In this document: positions 40,208 to 49,575 of the stretch, one piece after another
Numbering within the stretch: the stretch's first letter is position 1
How the letters are laid out: each line of letters begins with the position of its first letter
Assembly: GCF_001879205.1 (NCBI RefSeq)
Contig: NZ_MLFK01000005.1
Span: 620,001 to 684,000 of the forward strand
Source: Flavobacterium johnsoniae
Lineage (GTDB): Bacteria; Bacteroidota; Bacteroidia; Flavobacteriales; Flavobacteriaceae
DNA: 64,000 nucleotides
Direction: 5' to 3'
The notes under the pieces: model-generated
What the model saw: only the letters and a program-made list of their open reading frames with translations
Told to the model about the DNA's origin: nothing
Database searches by the model: none
Made by a program: the position numbers and the translations under genes

Positions 40208-41323
40208 TTAAGATTTTAAATCGGCAACAATTAGTTTTGCAGTTTTTTTGCTTGCACCAACTCCACCAAGTTTTTGCTCTAAAATATCATAATTTTTCAG
40301 CAGTTTTTCACGATGAGAAGGTTCAAGAAGTTTGTTTAATTCTTCTTTTATGCGTTTTGTATTGCATTCACTTTGAATCAATTCAGTAACAACTTCTTGA
40401 TCCATGATTAAGTTAACAAGCGAAATATATTTTAAAGTAATAATTCTTTTGGCAATTTGATAGGAGATCGCGCTTCCTTTGTAGCAAACTACTTCTGGAA
40501 CTTTAAAAAGTGCCGTTTCTAAAGTTGCTGTTCCTGAAGTAACCAATGCGGCAGTTGAGGAACGCAATAAATCGTAGGTTTTATTCGAAACAAATGCGAT
40601 GTTTTTGTTTTTTATAAACTGCTGATAAAATTCATAATCCTGGCTTGGTGCCCCGGCAATAACAAATTCATAATCCTGGAAATCATCTACAACACTCAGC
40701 ATTACGCTTAACATTTTTGTAATTTCCTGTTTACGGCTTCCAGGCAAAACGGCAATAATTGGTTTTTCTCCCAAATTATGTTCTGCTCTAAAAGCCGATT
40801 CGTTAAATGCAGGCTGATTTTGAATGGCATCAATCAACGGATGGCCAACAAAATCTACCGGAAAATGATGTTTGTCTTCATAAAAACTTTTTTCAAAAGG
40901 CAAAATCACAAACATCCTGTCAACGTCTTGTTTGATAGCATTGATACGATTTTCTTTCCAGGCCCAAATTTGTGGTGAAATATAATAATGTGTTCTGTAA
41001 TTGAGTGCTTTGGCCCATTTTGCAATGCGCATATTAAAGCCTGGATAATCAATAAAAATTAAAACATCGGGTTTAAATTCTGAGATGTCTTTTTTACAGA
41101 ATTTGATGTTGTTTAAAATCGTTTTTAAATTAAAAACCACTTCAACAAATCCCATAAAAGCCAATTCGCGATAATGCTTTACCAATGTTCCGCCGGCTTT
41201 CTGCATTAAATCGCCGCCCCAAAATCTAATCTCGGCCTGAGGGTCTTCCTCATATAATGCTTTCATTAAATTTGAACCGTGTAAATCGCCAGAAGCTTCG
41301 CCAGCTATTATGTAATATTTCAT
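40208..41323 (-). CDS. lpxB: Lipid-A-disaccharide synthase
   Basis: A 371-residue GT19 glycosyltransferase: YYIIAGEASGDLHGSNLMKA at the N-terminus, FIDYPGFNMRIAKWAK near residue 92, HYYISPQIWAWKENR near residue 110, FVGHPLIDAI near residue 157, LPGSRKQEI near 193 and SGTATLETALF near 263. It joins UDP-2,3-diacylglucosamine and lipid X to form the lipid A disaccharide at the inner membrane. It lies between a small membrane protein gene (35 nt) and the NlpC/P60 gene (12 nt). Confidence 0.96.
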   Translation of the reverse strand: MKYYIIAGEASGDLHGSNLMKALYEEDPQAEIRFWGGDLMQKAGGTLVKHYRELAFMGFVEVVFNLKTILNNIKFCKKDISEFKPDVLIFIDYPGFNMRIAKWAKALNYRTHYYISPQIWAWKENRINAIKQDVDRMFVILPFEKSFYEDKHHFPVDFVGHPLIDAIQNQPAFNESAFRAEHNLGEKPIIAVLPGSRKQEITKMLSVMLSVVDDFQDYEFVIAGAPSQDYEFYQQFIKNKNIAFVSNKTYDLLRSSTAALVTSGTATLETALFKVPEVVCYKGSAISYQIAKRIITLKYISLVNLIMDQEVVTELIQSECNTKRIKEELNKLLEPSHREKLLKNYDILEQKLGGVGASKKTAKLIVADLKS

Positions 41324-41358
41324 GTCAACGAATTTTTATTGCAGCACAAAGATAGGAT

Positions 41359-41631
41359 TTAAATAATTATGGTTGAAATTGCCAGAACAATCACGGCCAA
41401 AATCACGCCTCGGGCCATCATTTCCTTATTCCTTTTTAGAAGAAGCAGAAAAACGGCAAGATCTAAAATAGTACCAATGGTAATTACTTTTCCTAAATAT
41501 CCCATTTTTCTAAGCGCTTGAATTCCGGTAGAAATATCAAACTTTGTAAAAAAAGTTATAAACAGATAACTTCCAAGAAGTGAGGTAAAAATACCCACAA
41601 TAAATCCGATAATGAGATCTTTTTTATCCAT
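41359..41631 (-). CDS. Small three-helix membrane protein, unknown function
   Basis: A 90-residue protein with hydrophobic segments at about residues 6-28, 47-64 and 70-89. It overlaps the 3' end of surE by 8 nt and precedes lpxB by 35 nt, a conserved-looking position in Flavobacteria. Family unknown to me; a link to envelope biogenesis is only suggested by position. Confidence 0.82.
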   Translation of the reverse strand: MDKKDLIIGFIVGIFTSLLGSYLFITFFTKFDISTGIQALRKMGYLGKVITIGTILDLAVFLLLLKRNKEMMARGVILAVIVLAISTIII

Positions 41632-42403
41632 TTAATTTCCAAGTGTTAAGTTGCTGCATGGTGTGGTGAGCAGTTAAATCGAATTGAACAGGAACGACTG
41701 AAATATATCCATTTTCAAGTGCCCATTCATCGGTGTCTTCGCCATTATCTTCGTTTGTAAATTTACCTGTCAGCCAGTAATAATCTTTTCCAAAAGGGGT
41801 TTGTCTCTTGTCAAATTTCTGCGCATAATACGCTTTTGCCTGACGGCAGATTTTGATGCCTTTAATGTCTTTTTCTTTCAATTTAGGAAAGTTCACATTT
41901 AAAACAACTCCTGGTGGAAGCTTGTTTTGTAACGTCTCCAGTGCTATTTTCTTGACAAATGATTTAATAGGTTCAAAATCAGCATTCCAGTTAAAGTCTA
42001 AAAGAGAAAATCCAATTGCCTGAATTCCTTCAATTCCGGCTTCGACAGCTGCGCTCATTGTTCCTGAGTAGATTACATTTATCGAGGAATTTGTACCATG
42101 ATTAATTCCTGAAACGCATAAGTCTGGCTTTCTTTTTAAAATTTCATTCACGGCCAGTTTTACACAGTCAACCGGGGTTCCGGAACAGCTGTATTCTGTA
42201 ATTGCGTCATCGTCTTTAGAAATTTTATCTAAAAACAATGTGTTGTTTATAGTTATGGCATGGCCCATAGCACTTTGTGGTTTGTCTGGAGCCACTACAA
42301 CTACATCGCCAATGGTTTCCATAACGCTTATTAAAGCCCTAATTCCCGGCGCAAGAATTCCATCGTCATTGGTTACTAATATTAGTGGTTTTTCGTCTTT
42401 CAT
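41624..42403 (-). CDS. surE: 5'-nucleotidase SurE
   Basis: A 259-residue SurE protein: ILVTNDDGILAPGIRALI at the N-terminus carries the metal-binding Asp-Asp pair (about residues 13-14). VVVVAPDKPQSAMGHAIT, SCSGTPVDCVKLAV, SGINHGTNSSINVIYSGT and GFSLLDFN complete the signature. It dephosphorylates nucleoside monophosphates and other phosphates. It is the first gene of the operon surE - membrane protein - lpxB - NlpC/P60 - comEC. TACATTTG (minus strand, 42457-42450) is a perfect -7 box 46 nt upstream. Confidence 0.95.
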   Translation of the reverse strand: MKDEKPLILVTNDDGILAPGIRALISVMETIGDVVVVAPDKPQSAMGHAITINNTLFLDKISKDDDAITEYSCSGTPVDCVKLAVNEILKRKPDLCVSGINHGTNSSINVIYSGTMSAAVEAGIEGIQAIGFSLLDFNWNADFEPIKSFVKKIALETLQNKLPPGVVLNVNFPKLKEKDIKGIKICRQAKAYYAQKFDKRQTPFGKDYYWLTGKFTNEDNGEDTDEWALENGYISVVPVQFDLTAHHTMQQLNTWKLNG

Positions 42404-42615
42404 GTTGCGTTTCTTATTTTTGATTTATCAAAATTAAAGCTTGTTAGAGCAAATGTAGTAACAGATTTTGGTAGAATACTAACAAATAAATAAAAATTGT
42501 AAACTAAATTCGAGAAGATTTTTGGGCATCAAACATTTTTATATCTTTAACAAAAAATTATACTGATCTTGGCATGTTGGCATAGTTTTTACCGTAACTT
42601 AGATTAAAAAATTTG

Positions 42616-44799
42616 ATGAATGCTATTATTAAGTTTATGAAAAGAAATTATAAAATACTTATAGCCGTATTATGCTTGTCTTTGACCCTGTTTGCTTTTA
42701 AGATAAATGCAGACAAGAATGATGATCCGGACCCAAATAAAGACAAGACACTTTTAGAATTACTGGCTTTTGTTATTGAAAAAGGACATTACAGTCCGGC
42801 TGAAATAAATGACGATTTTTCAAAAGGTATTTTTAAAGATTATATCGAAGCATTAGATCCTTCGAAGAGATTTTTCCTGCAGTCTGATATTGATGAATTT
42901 AAGCAATATGAGCTGATGCTGGATGATCAGTTTTTAAATAAAGATTTGACATTCTTTAACCTGACTTATACAAGGCTGATGAAAAGAATGGAAGAGAGCA
43001 AAAAACGTTATAAAACTATTTTAGCACAGCCTTTCAATTATACTACAGATGAAACTTTTAATGCGGATTATGAGAAGCTTCCGTATGCAAAAAATTTGAC
43101 TGAAATTAATGAAAGATGGAGAAAACAAATTAAGCTGTCTACGCTTTCCTCGCTTGTAACAAAACAAAAAATTGAAGAAGAAAAAAAGAAAAAAGATCCT
43201 GCTTATAAAGAAAAATCTTTTGAGACTCTAGAGAAAGAAACTCGTGAGAGTTCTTTGAAATCTTTAGACGATAACTTTAGTGTGATTAAAGATTTGAATA
43301 AAGATTACTGGTTCTCAGTTTATTTGAATTCAATTATGGCTCGTTTTGATCCGCATACAAGTTATTTCGCCCCAGAAGAAAAAGATCGTTTTGATGTAAA
43401 TATCAGCGGAAAATTAGAAGGAATTGGGGCTAGATTAACTAAGAAAAATGACTTTACTCAAATTGATGAATTAATTTCCGGCGGACCAGCCTGGAAAGGA
43501 AAACAGCTTGAGGCAGGAGATTTAATCCTAAAAGTGGCTCAAGGAAACGAAGAACCGGTTGATGTGGTTGGAATGCGTCTGGATGATGTTGTAAAGAAAA
43601 TTAAAGGCCATAAAGGAACTGAAGTTAAACTTACCGTTAAAAAAGTTGACGGAAGCATCAAAGTGATTTCTATCATTAGGGATGTTGTTGAAATTGAAGA
43701 AACCTACGCAAAATCTAGTATCGTTGAAAAAGACGGATTGAAATACGGAGTTATTTATCTTCCTAAATTTTACATCGATTTTGAAAATAAAGATGGCCGC
43801 GATGCCGGAAAAGATATCGCTCTTGAAGTAGAGAGACTGAAAAAAGAAAACATTAACGGTATCGTTCTTGATGTTCGTGATGACGGCGGAGGATCTCTTT
43901 CTACAGTTGTGGATATTGCCGGTTTGTTTATTGAAGAAGGACCAATTGTTCAGGTAAAATCTGCCGGAAAAAAGAAAGAAGTTTTATATGACAAGGATAA
44001 AAAAATCGAGTGGGACGGACCATTAGTAATTATGGTGAATAGTTTCTCTGCTTCGGCTTCTGAAATTTTGGCTGCCGCAATTCAGGATTACAAACGCGGT
44101 GTTATCATTGGAAGTAAACAAACCTATGGTAAAGGAACGGTACAAAACGTTCTTGATTTGAATCAATTTGTTCGTAACGCAAATTATGGCGATTTAGGTG
44201 CTTTGAAAATTACGGGCCAAAAATTCTATAGAATCAATGGTGGTTCTACACAATTAGAAGGAGTTCACAGTGACGTTGTAATGCCGGATCGTTATGCTTA
44301 CCTAAAAATGGGTGAGCGTGATATTGACAATGCAATGCCATGGGATAAAATTGACCCAGCTGATTACAGCACATGGACTTCTAATGAAAACTTTTCTAAA
44401 GCAATAGAGAAAAGTAGAAACAGAATTGCACAAAGTCCTCAATTTAAATTAATTGAAGATAACGCAAAATGGATCGACGTTAAGAATAAAGAAAACACAT
44501 ACAGCTTGAACATTAACAGTTTTAAACAAACTCAGGAACAAGTTGAAAATGAAGGGAAAAAATATAAACCAATTTCTGATTATAAAAACAATTTGATCTT
44601 TAAATCACTTCCTTATGAAGAAGTTGAAATGAATAGCGATCCAACATTAAAAGAAAAAAGAGATGCTTGGCATCAAGCTTTATCTAAAGATGTTTATGTA
44701 GAAGAAGCGTTAAATGTTTTAGATGATTTACAATCTAAATCGTATGTAAAAGCTGGCGTTTCTCCTAAAATGAAAAAGGATAAATTGGTAAAATCTTAA
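42616..44799 (+). CDS. C-terminal processing protease (S41, Prc/Tsp type)
   Basis: A 727-residue exported protease. The ATG at 42616 is preceded in frame by a TTG that is less likely. An N-terminal membrane segment or signal (about residues 13-32) is followed by a Tsp N-terminal region, PDZ domain (about 270-350, with LEAGDLILKVAQGN) and peptidase S41 core. The catalytic dyad by motif is the central Ser of SASAS at about 480 and Lys506 in QTYGKGTVQ. A C-terminal DUF3340-type extension ends the protein, as in E. coli Prc. It degrades or trims periplasmic proteins from the C-terminus. It is divergent from surE and monocistronic with terminator at 44826. Confidence 0.93.
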   Translation: MNAIIKFMKRNYKILIAVLCLSLTLFAFKINADKNDDPDPNKDKTLLELLAFVIEKGHYSPAEINDDFSKGIFKDYIEALDPSKRFFLQSDIDEFKQYELMLDDQFLNKDLTFFNLTYTRLMKRMEESKKRYKTILAQPFNYTTDETFNADYEKLPYAKNLTEINERWRKQIKLSTLSSLVTKQKIEEEKKKKDPAYKEKSFETLEKETRESSLKSLDDNFSVIKDLNKDYWFSVYLNSIMARFDPHTSYFAPEEKDRFDVNISGKLEGIGARLTKKNDFTQIDELISGGPAWKGKQLEAGDLILKVAQGNEEPVDVVGMRLDDVVKKIKGHKGTEVKLTVKKVDGSIKVISIIRDVVEIEETYAKSSIVEKDGLKYGVIYLPKFYIDFENKDGRDAGKDIALEVERLKKENINGIVLDVRDDGGGSLSTVVDIAGLFIEEGPIVQVKSAGKKKEVLYDKDKKIEWDGPLVIMVNSFSASASEILAAAIQDYKRGVIIGSKQTYGKGTVQNVLDLNQFVRNANYGDLGALKITGQKFYRINGGSTQLEGVHSDVVMPDRYAYLKMGERDIDNAMPWDKIDPADYSTWTSNENFSKAIEKSRNRIAQSPQFKLIEDNAKWIDVKNKENTYSLNINSFKQTQEQVENEGKKYKPISDYKNNLIFKSLPYEEVEMNSDPTLKEKRDAWHQALSKDVYVEEALNVLDDLQSKSYVKAGVSPKMKKDKLVKS

Positions 44800-44825
44800 A
44801 GATTTTCAAAATTTAATTTGTTATT

Positions 44826-44862
44826 AAAACGCTTCTTAAGTTACTTATGAAGCGTTTTTTTT
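44826..44862 (+). terminator. Terminator of the S41 protease gene
   Basis: AAAACGCTTC pairs with GAAGCGTTTT, followed by a T-run. Confidence 0.88.
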
Positions 44863-44887
44863 AGTTTAAAAAATAAAAATAATATTT

Positions 44888-45673
44888 ATGAAAAACATTT
44901 TAGTCTGCAGTTTGCTTAGTTTAGTGTTGTTTTCTTGTAAAAAAGAAAATACAGCTGTTACAGAAGAAATAGTAGAAGATCAAAACTCTTTTGTTTCAAA
45001 TCAAAATACTACTGGTGGGTCATTGTATTCGGTTGCTTATCAGCCAACTTCGACTACTAATCAAATTGTAGAACATAAATATTATACACTTTCCTATAAT
45101 GAGAAATTTGAGCAGGCAGAGTGGGTTGCTTATGAATTAAAGAAAGAATATCTAAAAAACAGTAACTATAAGCGCCCTTATTTTATTGAAGATCCAAAAG
45201 TAACTACAGGTTCTGCAGATTGGAGAAACTATAAAAAATCGGGTTACGACAAAGGTCATCTTTGCCCAGCAGGCGATATGGAGTTTAGTGAGGAAGCTTA
45301 TAATGATACTTTTTATACCTCTAATATTTCACCTCAAAAACATGATTTTAATAGCGGGATTTGGAATAGAATAGAACAAAAAACACGTTATTGGGCAGAT
45401 AAGTATAATGATATTTATGTTGTAACAGGAGGTGTTTTAAAAGATTCTGATAAAAAAATAGGAACAGAAAAAGTTTCTGTTCCTAAATATTTTTATAAAA
45501 TTGTTTTAGCCAAATCAGGAAAGGAACATAAGGCCATTGCTTTTTTAGTTCCAAATGAAGACAGTGACAAGTCTATTTATGATTTTGTAGTTCCTGTCGA
45601 AACTTTGGAAAAAATGACAGGAATCGACTTTTTTCCCAATTTAAAAAATTTAAAAAGCAGTAAGGACTTTTAA
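44888..45673 (+). CDS. DNA/RNA non-specific endonuclease lipoprotein (NUC1 type)
   Basis: A 261-residue lipoprotein (lipobox Cys at about residue 17, VLFSC) with a beta-beta-alpha-metal nuclease domain. DKGHLCPAGDM contains the catalytic His (the DRGH motif of the family), and NISPQKHDFNSGIWNRIE the metal-ligand Asn. It degrades extracellular or periplasmic DNA and RNA, probably for phosphate and nucleotide supply. Its 3' end overlaps the convergent rpe gene by 24 nt. Confidence 0.92.
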   Translation: MKNILVCSLLSLVLFSCKKENTAVTEEIVEDQNSFVSNQNTTGGSLYSVAYQPTSTTNQIVEHKYYTLSYNEKFEQAEWVAYELKKEYLKNSNYKRPYFIEDPKVTTGSADWRNYKKSGYDKGHLCPAGDMEFSEEAYNDTFYTSNISPQKHDFNSGIWNRIEQKTRYWADKYNDIYVVTGGVLKDSDKKIGTEKVSVPKYFYKIVLAKSGKEHKAIAFLVPNEDSDKSIYDFVVPVETLEKMTGIDFFPNLKNLKSSKDF

Positions 45674-46312
45674 ATCCGCTATGGTTTGAGTAGGATTTTC
45701 AGCTTTAAAAACAAAGCTTCCTGCAACTAAAACATCGGCTCCGGCCTCTACTAATTGTTTTGCATTTTTGTTGGTCACACCACCGTCAATTTCAATAAGG
45801 GTTGATGCGTTTTTACGCGTAATTAAAGCTTTTAATCTTTTGATTTTATCGTAAGTGTTTTCAATAAAAGATTGCCCGCCAAAACCTGGGTTCACGCTCA
45901 TAATACAAACTAGATCAATATCGTTTATAACATCTTCTAGTAAATCAATATTAGTATGAGGATTAATTGCCACTCCGGCTTTCATTCCTTCTGCTTTAAT
46001 AGCCTGAAGGGTTCTGTGTAGATGTGTGCAAGCTTCATAATGTACAGTTAAGCCATTAGCGCCTAAATCGGCAAAGGTTTTAACGTAACGATCCGGATCA
46101 ATAATCATTAAATGTACATCAATATATTTTTTCGCATGTTTTGAAATGGCTTCCAGAACAGGCATTCCGAAAGAAATATTCGGAACAAAAACTCCATCCA
46201 TAATATCAATATGAAACCAGTCAGCCTGACTGTTGTTTATCATTTCGACATCGCGTTGTAGATTTGCAAAATCTGCAGCAAGAACTGAAGGAGCAATAAG
46301 TGTATTTTTCAT
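45650..46312 (-). CDS. rpe: Ribulose-phosphate 3-epimerase
   Basis: A 220-residue TIM barrel. HIDIMDGVFVPNISFG (about residues 33-48) supplies the metal His/Asp, and VDVHLMI, MSVNPGFGGQSFIE and LIEIDGGVT with its catalytic Asp follow. It interconverts ribulose-5-phosphate and xylulose-5-phosphate in the pentose phosphate pathway. On the minus strand a TATCTTTG -7 box lies at 46340-46333, 20 nt before the start. The palindromic repeat at 46343-46545 begins just upstream and would supply any -33 contact. It overlaps the convergent endonuclease gene. Confidence 0.96.
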   Translation of the reverse strand: MKNTLIAPSVLAADFANLQRDVEMINNSQADWFHIDIMDGVFVPNISFGMPVLEAISKHAKKYIDVHLMIIDPDRYVKTFADLGANGLTVHYEACTHLHRTLQAIKAEGMKAGVAINPHTNIDLLEDVINDIDLVCIMSVNPGFGGQSFIENTYDKIKRLKALITRKNASTLIEIDGGVTNKNAKQLVEAGADVLVAGSFVFKAENPTQTIADLKVLTAF

Positions 46313-46342
46313 TGTAGTGTGTTGTTTTTTTACAAAGATAAT

Positions 46343-46545
46343 TTTTTTAACCGCAAAGAGCGCAAAGAATTACGCAAGGTACGCTAAGTTTTTTTCACTC
46401 AGATTAAGCAGATTGTGCAGATCTGATTAAAGTATTCGCAATAAATTCAGCAAAATGAATCTGCTAAATCTGCGTGAAAATTTTTAATCATTTTAATCTG
46501 TGAAATTGGTGGCTAAAAACCTTGCGAACGTTGCACTTAAAAAAA
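46343..46545. repeat. Nested palindromic intergenic repeat, copy 2
   Basis: It begins AACCGCAAAGAGCGCAAAG, like copy 1 at 20029. Further shared or complementary pieces are ACGCAAGGTACGCTAAG facing CCTTGCGAACGTTGC near the end, and a central AATCAGAT/ATCTGATT-type palindrome (about 46401-46432). ATCATTTTAATCTGTG..GGTGGCT is the complement of the matching part of copy 1. It holds no plausible gene. It fills the space between the rpe promoter and the rpoD terminator. Confidence 0.72.
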
Positions 46546-46551
46546 CAAGTA

Positions 46552-46582
46552 AAATAAAAAACTCCGGTAATCAGCCGGAGTT
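46552..46582 (-). terminator. Terminator of rpoD
   Basis: ACTCCGG and CCGGAGT form a stem with a 7-nt loop, followed on the minus strand by a T-run. It lies 140 nt beyond the rpoD stop codon. Confidence 0.8.
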
Positions 46583-46680
46583 TCAATCATCAATCAAAAA
46601 ACGAACAGTCAATCAAACTGTTGTTTACTTTAAAATTACAAATTTAAATTTCCAAATCCCAATTTTACGTTGAAATTTAG

Positions 46681-46696
46681 TCCCGATGTTTCGGGA
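46681..46696. repeat. REP-like hairpin in the rpoD 3' region
   Basis: TCCCGA-TGTT-TCGGGA, preceded by AG. The same form (AG + TCCCGA-GGCT-TCGGGA) occurs inside the tRNA-Phe fragment at 20318-20335. It probably belongs to a short repeat family. The rest of 46583-46722 is A/T-rich with nothing else recognised. Confidence 0.6.
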
Positions 46697-46722
46697 TTAA
46701 ATATTGCAATTTATACGGTTTA

Positions 46723-47586
46723 TTAACCTAAATAGGTTTTAAGGATTTTACTTCTGGAAGTGTGTTTTAATCTACGGATTGCTTTTTCTTTAATCTGACG
46801 AACACGCTCACGAGTTAAGTCGAAAGTTTCTCCAATTTCTTCTAAAGTCATTGGGTGTTGATCGCCAAGACCAAAATACAAACGAACTACATCTGCCTCT
46901 CTTGGAGTTAATGTTTCTAATGAACGCTCGATTTCAGTACGTAATGATTCATGAATTAGCTCTCTGTCCGGGTTTGGAGATTCTCCAGAACGTAAAACGT
47001 CGTATAGGTTAGAATCTTCACCTTCAACAAGAGGTGCATCCATTGATAAGTGACGACCAGAGTTTTTCATAGACTCTTTTACGTCATTTACAGTCATGTC
47101 AAGTTCTTTTGCAATTTCTTCAGCAGAAGGCGGACGCTCGTTAGATTGCTCTAATAAAGCGTACATTTTGTTGATTTTATTGATAGAACCAATTTTGTTT
47201 AATGGTAAACGAACAATACGTGATTGTTCTGCAAGAGCCTGAAGGATCGATTGACGAATCCACCATACAGCATAAGAAATGAATTTGAAACCACGAGTTT
47301 CATCAAAACGCTGTGCGGCTTTGATAAGACCTAAGTTTCCTTCATTAATTAAATCAGGAAGAGTTAATCCTTGATTTTGATATTGTTTAGCAACCGATAC
47401 AACGAAACGTAGGTTGGCTTTTGTTAATTTCTCTAAAGCTCTTTGATCACCAGCCTTTATTCTTTGTGCTAATTCTACCTCTTCATCAGCGGTAATTAGG
47501 TCAACTTTTCCGATTTCTTGTAGATATTTATCTAACGATGCAGTTTCACGATTGGTTACCTGCTTGGTGATTTTAAGTTGTCTCAT
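46723..47586 (-). CDS. rpoD: Primary sigma factor RpoD (sigma-70 family, Bacteroidota type)
   Basis: A 287-residue sigma factor: region 1.2 ([20 protein letters not shown]), region 2 with [40 protein letters not shown] and RIVRLP, region 3 (about 140-200), and region 4 with [20 protein letters not shown]. It lacks the long region 1.1 of Proteobacteria, as is normal for Bacteroidota, and recognises TTG/TAnnTTTG promoters. Unusually for this phylum, GAGGAGA (47601-47595) stands 8 nt before the ATG, a canonical Shine-Dalgarno. Confidence 0.97.
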   Translation of the reverse strand: MRQLKITKQVTNRETASLDKYLQEIGKVDLITADEEVELAQRIKAGDQRALEKLTKANLRFVVSVAKQYQNQGLTLPDLINEGNLGLIKAAQRFDETRGFKFISYAVWWIRQSILQALAEQSRIVRLPLNKIGSINKINKMYALLEQSNERPPSAEEIAKELDMTVNDVKESMKNSGRHLSMDAPLVEGEDSNLYDVLRSGESPNPDRELIHESLRTEIERSLETLTPREADVVRLYFGLGDQHPMTLEEIGETFDLTRERVRQIKEKAIRRLKHTSRSKILKTYLG

Positions 47587-47594
47587 GTTATTTG

Positions 47595-47601
47595 TCTCCT
47601 C
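47595..47601 (-). promoter_or_regulatory. Shine-Dalgarno sequence of rpoD
   Basis: GAGGAGA on the minus strand, 8 nt from the start codon. Nearly all other genes in this window have A-rich leaders without a purine-rich Shine-Dalgarno, so this one is an exception. Confidence 0.7.
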
Positions 47602-47683
47602 AATTTTTAAGTGTACAAGTTATTATACGTACGATGTATCAAAAAAGTTACAACTATTTTAAAAATATTTTAAATTATTTGAA

Positions 47684-47720
47684 AAAAGCCTTAACTATTT
47701 TATTTTGTTAAGGCTTTTTG
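47684..47720 (-). terminator. Stem-loop between rpoD and the TonB operon; terminates the TonB operon or lies in the rpoD leader
   Basis: AAAAGCCTTAAC pairs with GTTAAGGCTTTT and is followed on the minus strand by T-rich sequence. It lies 57 nt beyond the stop codon of the last gene of the TonB operon (47777), upstream of the rpoD leader. Confidence 0.82.
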
Positions 47721-47776
47721 TGTTTGTTGGATAATCAAAAAATAATATTAAATATTTGATTTATAGAGTTCTATGT

Positions 47777-49561
47777 CTATTTTACGGTGATGTTTTTTGA
47801 AACATAAACTGGTTTTCCATCTTCTGTAAAACCTTCAAGAACAACTTCAAAATCTCCTTTTAAATCTGAAGTAAAGAAAGTTAAGGTATCTTCTTTTTTA
47901 TCTAAAGATAAATTGGGTTTCCATAATAACTGATATCTGTAATCAGGAATTCTTTTTAAATTATTTCCGGCATTATATTCTGGAGTATAATAAACTTTTT
48001 CTGGGTTTGGCCTTTGGATTTCGGTACTTTTTAGATATTTTTTTACATAATTTGTGGCAAAATCATAGTTTTTGGTTTCAAAACTTATAAGGCCGCCGTA
48101 TAAATCAGAACCATATACGTAAGGTTCTGAAATAAGACTTACTTTGTTTACATTGGCCATGTTATAGTCAAAAAGATCGTTTGCATTTTGAATTTGAAGA
48201 CCATCCACAATAATCAATGGAGGGCCATAAGATTCTAAATCTTTATGGTCATTTCTAACTCGTAACTCATATTTGCCATTATTTCGTCTGTAATAGAGTT
48301 CTACAATAACTTCAACTACATTTTCTTTTAATGTTGGGAAACGAGTATAGTCATCAAGTACATAGGTTTTTTCAACACTATTAAAAAACGGACTTACAAC
48401 GGCTTCCTGCATTAAGCTGTCTTTTTTTATTTGATAATACGCATTTTGTATCTGGCTCGCAGTTGAACGGTCTTCAATTTCTTTTTTAAGATCTGGTGTT
48501 AAATTCAATTTAGATGAAAACTGCAGTTTTGATGTGTCAAATTGCGGAAGAGGATCTAATATAATGGTATATTCATCAGGGTTTTTATCCAGAACTTGTA
48601 TTATTGCACTAGAAAAATTAGGATATTGATCTAATAAAAATGCAAATTTTCCCTGAGCATTTGTCTTTACAATTTTTAAAACATATTCTTTTCCAGGTAA
48701 AGAAAGTGAAAGTGATTTATTGTTTACATCAGAATTAGTTTTAGATATAATGGCACCTGTTATCAGTTCAGATCTTAATTCAGGAACATAAGTAAATGAA
48801 TTTTTGATATCACTAGAATAATTGTTTGCTGTTTTATATGCAAATTCCTGTGGTGTTGTTTGTCTTAAAGCAGGGATTTGATCGATTTTTCGAATAGAAA
48901 CAGAGTAATTTCCCTTTTCGATCGATTCAGTAAGCGATTTTATCTTTAAGCTGGCTTTTTCTCTCGTATAATAGCTTTCTTTATCCAATTCAAAATCTAT
49001 TCTTTTTTCATTGTTAAGAATTGCACTTGATGAATTTTGAGCAGTGATGGTGCTATGCTTTTGAGAAATATCAAAAGTGACATTATCGTTTGGCTCCTGA
49101 GTCTGAAAAGGATTTATAATAAAAATATCAATTTCAAAAGCTTGTAATTCAGGGTTATTCAACATCCATTTTGTATAAGCAATTAATTTATAATTACCCG
49201 TTTTTAAAGTTGTTGGTATAAAATAATCACCAGATCCAATTCCTTTTTCCAGAAAGACTTTATTTTTTTGAAATGATTTTTTTTCATTGTCAACCAATTC
49301 AATGTAAGCTATTTTGCTTATTAAGCTGGGTTTATTATTAAGTGGATTTAAACAATATACTTTATAGAACAAAGTTTCTCCGGTTAGAAAAGTTGTTGTA
49401 TTAGAATGCAGGAAAATGGTTTCCTGTGATGCTGTTGTTACTGCAGCATTGCTGTTTCCTTGCGCAAAAGACATAGAAAAAGCAAGCAGCAATACTAAAA
49501 TTAAAAGTTGTTTCGTTCGGTCCAAAATTAAGGCTGGATTATATATTGAAAATTGTTTCAT
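47777..49561 (-). CDS. Exported MG2-like protein with a TonB-plug-like domain but no barrel
   Basis: A 594-residue protein with an extended signal peptide (hydrophobic about 18-33, ending SFAQ). The first part resembles macroglobulin MG2 domains of Bacteroidota TonB-associated proteins (FLHSNTTTFLTGETLFYKVY, then GIGSGDYFIPTTLKTGNYKL). A C-terminal stretch resembles a TonB-receptor plug (PPLIIVDGLQIQNANDLFDY, then YVYGSDLYGGLISFETKNY). No transmembrane barrel follows. It is the last gene of a four-gene operon, 14 nt behind the DUF4249 gene. A partner or gate for the upstream receptor is a reasonable guess. Confidence 0.78.
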   Translation of the reverse strand: MKQFSIYNPALILDRTKQLLILVLLLAFSMSFAQGNSNAAVTTASQETIFLHSNTTTFLTGETLFYKVYCLNPLNNKPSLISKIAYIELVDNEKKSFQKNKVFLEKGIGSGDYFIPTTLKTGNYKLIAYTKWMLNNPELQAFEIDIFIINPFQTQEPNDNVTFDISQKHSTITAQNSSSAILNNEKRIDFELDKESYYTREKASLKIKSLTESIEKGNYSVSIRKIDQIPALRQTTPQEFAYKTANNYSSDIKNSFTYVPELRSELITGAIISKTNSDVNNKSLSLSLPGKEYVLKIVKTNAQGKFAFLLDQYPNFSSAIIQVLDKNPDEYTIILDPLPQFDTSKLQFSSKLNLTPDLKKEIEDRSTASQIQNAYYQIKKDSLMQEAVVSPFFNSVEKTYVLDDYTRFPTLKENVVEVIVELYYRRNNGKYELRVRNDHKDLESYGPPLIIVDGLQIQNANDLFDYNMANVNKVSLISEPYVYGSDLYGGLISFETKNYDFATNYVKKYLKSTEIQRPNPEKVYYTPEYNAGNNLKRIPDYRYQLLWKPNLSLDKKEDTLTFFTSDLKGDFEVVLEGFTEDGKPVYVSKNITVK

Positions 49562-49575
49562 AATTTAAAAAAGGA

